Of a DNA stretch of 64,000 nt, positions 1-6,687 are shown piece by piece. The notes below the pieces were generated by a model that had not been told where the DNA came from, did no database searches, and saw only the letters and a list, made by a program, of their open reading frames with translations. Made by a program: the position numbers and the translations under genes. The stretch comes from Bacteroidota bacterium. Its GTDB lineage: Bacteria > Bacteroidota > Bacteroidia > Chitinophagales > Chitinophagaceae. Position 1 is the stretch's first letter. Every line of letters begins with the position of its first letter. The stretch covers positions 124,001 to 188,000 of the forward strand of contig VGFQ01000001.1 of the NCBI GenBank assembly GCA_016868815.1, read 5' to 3'.

Positions 1-104
1 GCATCTCGCTCGCCGCCGGCACGGGACGACTGGTAGAAGAAATACTCAGCAAAAAAAAACCGTCGATCGAAATCTCTGCCTTCGAAGTGGAACGCTTCGG
101 TTAA
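1..104 (+). CDS. C-terminus of a DAO-type FAD-dependent oxidoreductase (partial)
   Basis: Reading in the frame that starts at base 3 gives 33 residues before the TAA at 102-104. The text starts ISLAAGTGRLVEEIL and ends with FEVERFG. This matches the extreme C-terminus of D-amino-acid dehydrogenase or glycine-oxidase-like flavoproteins, where a GxxxxxxTGxxxAxLI helix that closes over the FAD is followed by a P-x-I-D/E-x-x-x-F-x-x-x-RF tail. The rest of the gene lies outside the window, so substrate and start cannot be judged. The family call rests on a short tail and is moderate. Confidence 0.55.
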   Translation, partial: ISLAAGTGRLVEEILSKKKPSIEISAFEVERFG

Positions 105-111
105 GAGCCGG

Positions 112-1515
112 CTATTCGAGTCCTACGGTCTCATGCATCTCTGGGACCATCACATCGACAAAGCCCTTGTGCAGCAGCCGCTGCCGAAAATCATCCTGCA
201 CCTCTGGTTCGCCATGGACAAGGAAGAGCTTCCGGACCTGGCGAGGGTCCTGGCAGGCGAGGAACTGGCTGAGGTCTTCATAGTCGCCATGGGCACTCAT
301 ACTCCGGATGCTGCCGACGGCCGCATGCACCTCCCGCTGCACCCCGAAGATGCCCACCTCCTTGCGGCCTGAGAGCAGCCGGGCGCCCAACGAATGAGGC
401 TCACAGTAGCCTGTCATGAGGATGGCGTTGCGGCTATTCTCCACCGCATTGTTGATATGGTGCTTCACCCGACCCGCCTCTGCCATCCCGCTGGCTGAGA
501 TGATCACACAGGGGCCCGGGCGGAAGTTGAGCAGCTTCGACTCCTCAACCGTCCGGATATACTGAAGGCCCGGGAAGGCAAAGGGGTCGCTGTCCTTTTC
601 CAGCACCTGCTGGATGGTCTTGTTGAAATACGCGGGATAGCGTTTGACAATTTCGGTCGCCTTGATGCTCAAAGGGCTGTCAACAAAATAGTCGAGCCCC
701 GGCAGCCGCCGCTCGATGTCGAGCTGGTTGAGGCTGTAGAGGATCTCCTGCGTCCGGCCTACGCTGAAGGCCGGGATGATGAGCTTCCCTTTTTTCTCCA
801 GGCAGGTCTTCTCGATCCATTCCAGCAGCTGGTCGAGGGTAGGCATATGCATGTCGTGCAGGCTGTTGCCATAGGTCGACTCCAGGATGATATAATCCGA
901 CGGCGGGAAGGCCTCGGGCGACTTGAGGATCATATCGCGATAACGCCCGACATCACCGGAAAAGGTCAGCTGACGCTTACGGCCCTCGTCGTCGATCCGC
1001 AGATGTACGGCGGCGCTGCCGATGATATGCCCCGCATCGGTGAACAGAAGGTCGACGCCCTCTTCGATGGAAAACCATTCGCCGTAGTCGACCGCATGGA
1101 AGCGTTCGGCTGTAGCCCTTGCGTCAGCCTCGGTATAGAGGGGTGTCAGCAAGGGCTGCCCCCGGGAGGCACGGACCTTGTTGGTGTATTTGATGTCGGC
1201 TTCCTGGATGCCGGCAGAGTCTTCTAGGAGAACGGTGGCCAGGTCTCGGGTCGCAGGTGTACAGAAGACTTTCCCGGGAAAGCCGTCGGATACGAGCTTG
1301 GGGATAAGCCCGCTGTGGTCAATGTGCGCATGCGAGAGGACAAGACAGTCGACACTGCGGGGGTCAAAGCCAAAATGTCGGTTCAAAGCGTCCGTCTGCT
1401 TACCCATGCCCTGGAACATACCGCAGTCCAACAGGATGCGTTTACCGTTGGACAGTGTCAGGAGGTGTTTGGAGCCCGTCACGGTACGGGCAGCCCCATG
1501 GAAAGAGATCTTCAT
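112..1515 (-). CDS. MBL-fold / beta-CASP RNA-processing exonuclease family protein
   Basis: This is a 467-residue metallo-beta-lactamase fold protein of the beta-CASP group (YSH1/CPSF73-like bacterial nucleases). The N-terminus KISFHGAARTVTGSKHLL is typical of that group. The zinc motif HAHIDHSG sits at residues 62-69. The later metal ligands appear as SAHGD (about 407-411) and LVHGE (about 432-436). The expected activity is zinc-dependent cleavage of RNA in the cytoplasm, although the substrate of the bacterial members is mostly unproven. The length fits the family. It ends 8 bp from the convergent oxidoreductase and lies just downstream of the DUF4442 gene on the same strand. Confidence 0.85.
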   Translation of the reverse strand: MKISFHGAARTVTGSKHLLTLSNGKRILLDCGMFQGMGKQTDALNRHFGFDPRSVDCLVLSHAHIDHSGLIPKLVSDGFPGKVFCTPATRDLATVLLEDSAGIQEADIKYTNKVRASRGQPLLTPLYTEADARATAERFHAVDYGEWFSIEEGVDLLFTDAGHIIGSAAVHLRIDDEGRKRQLTFSGDVGRYRDMILKSPEAFPPSDYIILESTYGNSLHDMHMPTLDQLLEWIEKTCLEKKGKLIIPAFSVGRTQEILYSLNQLDIERRLPGLDYFVDSPLSIKATEIVKRYPAYFNKTIQQVLEKDSDPFAFPGLQYIRTVEESKLLNFRPGPCVIISASGMAEAGRVKHHINNAVENSRNAILMTGYCEPHSLGARLLSGRKEVGIFGVQREVHAAVGSIRSMSAHGDYEDLSQFLACQDPRQVRKLFLVHGEPEVQDDFRQRLLHKGFVDVMVPEMHETVGLE

Positions 1516-1539
1516 AGGAGGTTCGATTGTGCATTTACG

Positions 1540-2061
1540 TTATACAATTGCCACAACCTGCTTTGCCTTAAACGACCAGGTGATGTGGAAGGTCGCCACA
1601 GCCATACCATCGGCGTCCACCCCGGTGGAAAGTGCCGTCAGCTGCTGGGGCGCTCCGGTGGCCACGGCGGCTTCGATGGCAGCGCGCATCGCCTCCCCGT
1701 CGCGGCAGGTAAAGTAGACGAGGCGGGTGCCCTTTCTGTGGAATGCCGCCTCCAGCCCGACCACCAGCATCGACACGGCCGGCTGGCGGCCTTGCAGGTG
1801 GGCCATTGCCAGGATGCCCGTGCTGAGCTCAGCGGCCATGGCCTGGCAGGCGAAATAAATCGATCGGAACGGGTTCTGAGACAACCACCGGTAGGGCACC
1901 GTGGCCACCGCCTCTTGGTCGTTGACACGCAGGAGCCGGACACCGCTTAAGAAGGCAGCCGGGAGACGCATCAGCAGGAATAGGTTGAAGACCCAGGGGT
2001 TATTGGCCTTTGCAAGAAAAGAAGACTTCGCATCCATACAGTCAAAGTAGGACAATTTCAT
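1540..2061 (-). CDS. DUF4442 hotdog-fold protein (thioesterase-like)
   Basis: This 173-residue protein resembles the DUF4442 branch of the hotdog superfamily. A hydrophobic N-terminal helix (residues about 20-45) is followed by NPFRSIYFACQAMAAELSTG, the long central hotdog helix that normally packs against the acyl substrate. The C-terminal strand has the W-S-F pattern seen in the family. By fold it would hydrolyse or bind acyl-CoA, but no member of DUF4442 has, to my knowledge, a defined substrate. It is 24 bp upstream of the nuclease gene on the same strand, so co-transcription is likely. Confidence 0.7.
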   Translation of the reverse strand: MKLSYFDCMDAKSSFLAKANNPWVFNLFLLMRLPAAFLSGVRLLRVNDQEAVATVPYRWLSQNPFRSIYFACQAMAAELSTGILAMAHLQGRQPAVSMLVVGLEAAFHRKGTRLVYFTCRDGEAMRAAIEAAVATGAPQQLTALSTGVDADGMAVATFHITWSFKAKQVVAIV

Positions 2062-2099
2062 AAGCGGAGGCAGTTACCCAATCGAAAAGCCTGTACTGC

Positions 2100-3323
2100 T
2101 TATAGCACCGCTTCCTGTCCCTGCAAGAGGTCTTCAAAGGTTTCCCGCCGTCGGATCAGCAGCGGCTGGCCGTCTATATATAATACTTCAGCGGGGCGAG
2201 GTCTTGCGTTGAAACGGCTGCTCATCTCGAACCCATAGGCTCCGGCATTCCGGAATACCAGCAGGTCGCCTACGCTGACCTCGGCGATGGGACGGTCCCG
2301 CGCAAAAGTGTCCGTCTCGCAGATATTTCCCACGACGGTATATGGACGGGGCTCGCCATCGGCGTTTGAGAGATTCTCGATGTCATGGTACGCGTCGTAG
2401 AACATCGGCCGGATGAGGTGGTTGAAGCCGCTGTTGACACCGACGAACAGATCGGTGGGCGTCTGTTTCACTAGGTTGGCCTGCACCACCAGGTAGCCAC
2501 TGTCGCTCACCAGGAACTTGCCCGGCTCAAACCAGACTTGCAGCTGTTGCCCCGTGGCCCTGGCATGTTCCGACATAGCGGCAGACAGTCGCTGCCCCAG
2601 CAGTTCCACGTCGGTCTCGGGATCGCCCGCTCGGTAAGGGACTTTGAAGCCGCTGCCCAGGTCGATGTATGCCAGGCCGGGGAAACGGGCCGACAGGGAG
2701 AGCATGAGCTGCAGCCCTTCGAGGAAGACATGCACATCTTTGATGTCGCTCCCTGTATGCATATGGATCCCTTCGACCTGAAGGTTCTCCCTTTGTGTCA
2801 CTTCCAGGATCGCATCCATCTGGAGGACGGAGATGCCGAACTTACTCTGGGCATGTCCCGTGGAGATTTTCAGGTTCCCGCCCGCCATGATATGCGGATT
2901 TAGGCGCAGGCATACTGGGTAGGAGGCTCCATACTCCTTCCCGAAGCGCTCCAGTATAGGCAGGCTGTCGATGTTGATGCGCACGCCCAGCCCGACCGCT
3001 TCGAGGTATTCCCCGAAATGCGTGCTGTTCGGGGTGAAGAGGATCTGGCGTGGCTCAAAGCCTGCCAGCAAGCCCAGCCGCACTTCCTGGATGCTGACAC
3101 AGTCGAGGTTAGCCCCCAGCCGGCGGATATATTTGAGGATGTTGAGGTTTGTCAGCGCCTTGCAGGCATAAAAAAAACGGGCATCGCATCCGGCAAATGC
3201 CTGCGTCAGACGGTTGTACTGCCAGGCTATCCGTTCGGCATGGTAGACGTAGAGAGGTGTGCCGAATGTGTCAGCTGCAGCGGTGAGCTCATGAGGGGAG
3301 AGGATGGGGGCTTGAAGGGACAT
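2100..3323 (-). CDS. lysA: Diaminopimelate decarboxylase
   Basis: The product has 407 residues and is a fold-III PLP decarboxylase that converts meso-diaminopimelate to lysine, the last step of lysine synthesis. The PLP lysine is K55 in FFYACKALTN. The glycine-rich phosphate-binding segment (DLGSGFKVPY), EPGK, the substrate-binding GNICETDTF and the C-terminal GAYGFEMSSRFN follow in the usual order. Length matches LysA. The start at 3323 gives the normal short N-terminus (PHELTAAADTFGTPLYVY). It lies 39 bp from the DUF4442 gene and 44 bp from scpB, all on the same strand. Confidence 0.93.
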   Translation of the reverse strand: MSLQAPILSPHELTAAADTFGTPLYVYHAERIAWQYNRLTQAFAGCDARFFYACKALTNLNILKYIRRLGANLDCVSIQEVRLGLLAGFEPRQILFTPNSTHFGEYLEAVGLGVRINIDSLPILERFGKEYGASYPVCLRLNPHIMAGGNLKISTGHAQSKFGISVLQMDAILEVTQRENLQVEGIHMHTGSDIKDVHVFLEGLQLMLSLSARFPGLAYIDLGSGFKVPYRAGDPETDVELLGQRLSAAMSEHARATGQQLQVWFEPGKFLVSDSGYLVVQANLVKQTPTDLFVGVNSGFNHLIRPMFYDAYHDIENLSNADGEPRPYTVVGNICETDTFARDRPIAEVSVGDLLVFRNAGAYGFEMSSRFNARPRPAEVLYIDGQPLLIRRRETFEDLLQGQEAVL

Positions 3324-3366
3324 AGCGGTGCTGCGTTAGGGTGTGCCATAGGGTCCCCGAATGGGA

Positions 3367-4068
3367 TCAGGAGGCTGGCTCCTGGGGCGACTCGCCGGCC
3401 TCTTCGGGATGCATAGGCTCAGGCTTTCCCACCAGCTGCCCTTCTTCCGTCACGACCAGGTCATCGCCGGGCTCCACTTCAAAATGCTGGGCTTGCACTA
3501 GGGTGGGCTCTACAAGCTGGCTGGCGATGATATCATCAATTTTCGGAAGCTGGTCGGGAGAGTTGAGCCCGAAATAATCCATGAAATGGCGAGAGGTTGC
3601 ATATACCAGCGGCTTGCCGGGGGTGGACTCATTGCGGCCTGTGATGACGATGAGTTCTTTGTCCAGCAGTTTCTGGATGCTATAGTCGGAGCTCACACCT
3701 CGGATAGCCTCAATCTCCGACTTGGTGATGGGTTGCTTGTAGGCGATAATGGCCAGTGTCTCCAATGCAGCTGTTGAGAGCCGCTTGAGGAACTTATCGC
3801 CGTTCAGCTGGGCGATCGTCTGGTGGTAGGCCCGCTTGGTCAGGAACTGCCAACCGCCGCCGCTCTCCCGCAACTCAAAAGGATAGAATTCAGAAGCATA
3901 CTTCTCCCGGATCCCTTCGATGGACGTCTCTACCTGGTCGAGGGCGATGCGGTCGTCCATCAGGCCAAAGGCGTTGTTGATAAGGTCGATCATGTCTAGG
4001 GCCGTCAATGGCTTCTCACTGGCGAAGATGAGAGCCTCTATGTGGTTGATCAGGTTTGACGTATCCAT
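3367..4068 (-). CDS. scpB: Segregation and condensation protein B
   Basis: This 233-residue protein matches ScpB, the winged-helix kleisin-interacting subunit of the SMC-ScpAB condensin that helps separate newly replicated chromosomes. The N-terminus carries the family's IEALIFASEKPLT start. The second winged helix shows the strongly conserved LETLAIIAYKQPITKSEIEAIRG (read as LETLAIIAYKQPI then EIEAIRGV). An acidic, low-complexity C-terminal tail of about 40 residues follows, as is common in Bacteroidota. scpA is not in the window. It is followed on the same strand by lysA. Confidence 0.93.
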   Translation of the reverse strand: MDTSNLINHIEALIFASEKPLTALDMIDLINNAFGLMDDRIALDQVETSIEGIREKYASEFYPFELRESGGGWQFLTKRAYHQTIAQLNGDKFLKRLSTAALETLAIIAYKQPITKSEIEAIRGVSSDYSIQKLLDKELIVITGRNESTPGKPLVYATSRHFMDYFGLNSPDQLPKIDDIIASQLVEPTLVQAQHFEVEPGDDLVVTEEGQLVGKPEPMHPEEAGESPQEPAS

Positions 4069-4098
4069 GACGGTCAGGATAGGGAGGCTTTCGCCGGA

Positions 4099-4989
4099 TC
4101 AGCCTTGCAGGGCGGCCGCGCCACTGACGATCTCCGTGAGCTCAGTGGTGATGGCTGCCTGGCGGGCACTGTTATAAGTGATCTTGAGGGATTTCAGCAT
4201 CTCGTTCGCGTTTTCTGTAGCCTTGTCCATGGCAGTCATACGAGCGCCATGCTCTGAGGCATGGGCATCTAGTACGGATTTGTAGAGTTGCGTGTTGAGG
4301 ATCTTAGGCATAAGTTCAGCGATCAGCTGGTCGCGGTCCGGCTCGAAGAGGAAGTCATACTTCTGACCTTTTTTCCGGGCATCGGGAGCCGCCTTTGGGA
4401 TAGGCAGGAAGCGCTCTACGGCAAACCGCTGGGTGGCGGCATTTCGGAACTCGCTGTAGACCAATTCCACGACATCGAACCGGCGCTCCATGAAGGCCTG
4501 GACGGCCGCCTGAGCACAGGCCTGGACAGCGGTAAAAGAGAGCTGCAGGAAGATGTCGCGATAAGCTGTATCGACCTGGTAACCTTTCTTTGCGAAGAAC
4601 TCTGCACCTTTTTTCCCAATGCCCCAGATGGTCACCTGCCCTTTGCGATGGGCGTCGGTATAGTGCGCGTCGATGGTGGCTTTTGCCAGCTTCTGGATGT
4701 TGGCGTTGTAGGCACCGCAGAGGCCGCGATCACTGGTGATGACAATCAGGAGGACACGTTCTATGGGACGCTCTGCAGCGAGGTGTAGGCCGCCGTCGCC
4801 TCCTTCGGCATTGCTCACGATATTGCTGAGCATGTCCTGCAGCTTCCGGGCATAGGGCCGCAGCTGTAGGATGGAGTCCTGCGCCCGGCGAAGCTTGGCC
4901 GCACTCACCATCTTCATCGCTTTGGTGATCTGCTGGGTGGATTGTACCGATTTGATCCTGTTCCTGACTTCCTTAAGTTGGCCGGGCAT
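4099..4989 (-). CDS. atpG: F-type ATP synthase gamma subunit
   Basis: The 296-residue product is the rotor shaft of F1-ATPase. Both conserved coiled-coil ends are present: the N-terminal helix (LKEVRNRIKSV, then QITKAMKMVSAAKLRRAQ) and the C-terminal helix (ATENANEMLKSLKITYNSAR). The central Rossmann-like part has SDRGLCGAYN. In most bacteria atpG directly follows atpA. Here the upstream gene on the same strand is a sulfatase, and a -7-type box (TACCTTTG, 5040-5033) stands about 40 nt before the start, so the gene seems to be transcribed alone. No other ATP synthase gene is in the window. Confidence 0.95.
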   Translation of the reverse strand: MPGQLKEVRNRIKSVQSTQQITKAMKMVSAAKLRRAQDSILQLRPYARKLQDMLSNIVSNAEGGDGGLHLAAERPIERVLLIVITSDRGLCGAYNANIQKLAKATIDAHYTDAHRKGQVTIWGIGKKGAEFFAKKGYQVDTAYRDIFLQLSFTAVQACAQAAVQAFMERRFDVVELVYSEFRNAATQRFAVERFLPIPKAAPDARKKGQKYDFLFEPDRDQLIAELMPKILNTQLYKSVLDAHASEHGARMTAMDKATENANEMLKSLKITYNSARQAAITTELTEIVSGAAALQG

Positions 4990-5032
4990 AGCGTGGGATC
5001 TTATTGGGGGGCGGTAGTAGCTTTTGCGGGGG

Positions 5033-5040
5033 CAAAGGTA
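5033..5040 (-). promoter_or_regulatory. Predicted -7 promoter box of atpG
   Basis: TACCTTTG reads on the minus strand and fits the Bacteroidota -7 consensus TAnnTTTG. It lies 43 nt upstream of the atpG start at 4989. No convincing -33 TTG was found at the usual 19-20 nt distance. Confidence 0.5.
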
Positions 5041-5065
5041 ATAAAAAATCTGGCGCTGGGGTACC

Positions 5066-6631
5066 TCAACGGGCTACCCCGGCCTGACGCAGGTCTGCCA
5101 GAGCCTGGTCATCGCGGTAGGCAGCGGCCATTCTTGCCAGCTGACGGGTAAGGCGGCGGCGGACAGCCCCTTTCCCGGGGCTTTGATAGACGTTATTCAT
5201 CTCCTGAGGGTCTCTTTTCATGTCGTACATCTCCCATTCGCCAAGGTCCTCGAAGCGGATCAGCTTCCACCGATCGGTCCGGATGCCATAATGCCTGGCA
5301 ACCCGGTGCTCCCCGTTTTCGTAGTAATGATAGTAGAGCGCGGGATGGACATTCCCTTTTTCTGCTCCTTTCAGCAGCGGCACCAGGGTCTTGCCCTGCA
5401 TGTCTGCGGGGATGGGCAGTCCGGCCATGTCAAGGATCGTCTCGGCGAAGTCGAGGTTCTGTACCAAAGAGGAGGTCCGCCTGCCGGCATCTGTCACGCC
5501 CGGCCAGCGAACGATCAGGGGAGTTCTAAAGGATTCTTCATACATGAACCGCTTATCGAACCAGCCATGTTCGCCGAGGTAGAAGCCCTGGTCGGAGGTA
5601 TAGATCACGATGGTATTGCCAGCCAGTCCAGTCCGGTCGAGGTAGTCGAGCAGCCTGCCCACATTATCGTCGACGCTTTGCACGCACCGCAGGTAGTCTT
5701 GCATGTATCGCTGATACTTCCATTCAGCAAGTTCAGTACCCTTCAGCCCTGCGGTCCGGAAGGCACTATTGCCGGGCCCATATGCCTTTTCCCAGGCGAG
5801 CTTCTCACCGGGCTTCATGCGGTCGTAGATAGATTGCCAGCTGGCGCCTAGCCCCGTACGTTCTGCCGGAGGGAGGTCAAATCCCAGCTTCAGATCGTAA
5901 AAAGGATGCAGGTCTCTGGCCACTTCCATCTCCTGCTCCCGGGCGGCCCGGCCCCGTGTTGCGTAGGTATCTCTGAAATTGTCAGGCAGTGGTATCTGCG
6001 TGCCTTCGAAGTGTTGCAGGTATTTCGTCTCTGGCATCCAGTTGCGATGGGGCGCTTTCTGGTTGCAGACAAGGAAGAAGGGGCGGGAGGCATCGCGGCG
6101 GTCGAGCCATTGCAGGGCCAGGTCCACCGTCAGGTTTGTGACATAGCCTTCGAGGGTCTTCTTCACCCCGTTCTCAGTGAACCGTGGATGGTAATAGTCG
6201 CCCTGCCCGGGCAGGATGTTCCAGTAGTCGAACCCCTGGGGGTCTGATACGAGGTGCCATTTGCCAATCACTGCTGTCTGGTAGCCGGCAGCGCTGAGTA
6301 ATTTTGCCACGGTGGACTGCCCTGCATCAAAGACGCCGTGGTTATCTCGAAAGCCGTTGATATGGCTGTGCTTGCCGGTGAGGAAGACGGCCCGGCTGGG
6401 TCCGCATAGTGAGTTGGTGACATAGGCGCGGTCGAAGAGCATCCCGCGGGCCGCCAGCTTGTCGAGCTCTGGGGTCCGGTTCAACCCATGACCATAGGCG
6501 CTGATGGCCTGGTAGCCATGGTCATCGCTCATCATGAAGATGATATTGGGTCGGGTGGGCTGCCCCCATAGCGGGGCAGCGCTGGCGATGAGAAGGGCTG
6601 GCAGAAGGCAGATGGGATGTCGGAACGTCAT
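5066..6631 (-). CDS. Exported sulfatase (formylglycine-dependent)
   Basis: I place the start at 6631 rather than the upstream in-frame ATG at 6685, because MTFRHPICLLPALLIASAAP is a clean signal peptide ending near LWGQ. The 521-residue product is an arylsulfatase-superfamily hydrolase. The metal-binding DD occurs in FMMSDDHGYQ (D36/D37). The formylglycine signature is CGPSRA, with C76 as the residue to be oxidised. GKWHL, a second-half TSDQGFYLGEHGWFDKR block and C-terminal DPQEMNNVY complete the family pattern. It probably removes sulfate esters from an external polysaccharide or glycan in the periplasm; the substrate is unknown. It lies just downstream of an outer-membrane receptor gene on the same strand. 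No maturase (anSME/FGE) is in the window. Confidence 0.88.
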   Translation of the reverse strand: MTFRHPICLLPALLIASAAPLWGQPTRPNIIFMMSDDHGYQAISAYGHGLNRTPELDKLAARGMLFDRAYVTNSLCGPSRAVFLTGKHSHINGFRDNHGVFDAGQSTVAKLLSAAGYQTAVIGKWHLVSDPQGFDYWNILPGQGDYYHPRFTENGVKKTLEGYVTNLTVDLALQWLDRRDASRPFFLVCNQKAPHRNWMPETKYLQHFEGTQIPLPDNFRDTYATRGRAAREQEMEVARDLHPFYDLKLGFDLPPAERTGLGASWQSIYDRMKPGEKLAWEKAYGPGNSAFRTAGLKGTELAEWKYQRYMQDYLRCVQSVDDNVGRLLDYLDRTGLAGNTIVIYTSDQGFYLGEHGWFDKRFMYEESFRTPLIVRWPGVTDAGRRTSSLVQNLDFAETILDMAGLPIPADMQGKTLVPLLKGAEKGNVHPALYYHYYENGEHRVARHYGIRTDRWKLIRFEDLGEWEMYDMKRDPQEMNNVYQSPGKGAVRRRLTRQLARMAAAYRDDQALADLRQAGVAR

Positions 6632-6687
6632 GCAGAAGAGCAGTCCGACAAGGTACAGCTTCTCGGGTATGGCAGCAAAGGCCATTG

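Noticed and set aside
1505-1525. Shine-Dalgarno-like AGGAGG next to the MBL nuclease start
   Set aside because: It is on the plus strand; the message carries CCTCCT, which does not pair with 16S rRNA.
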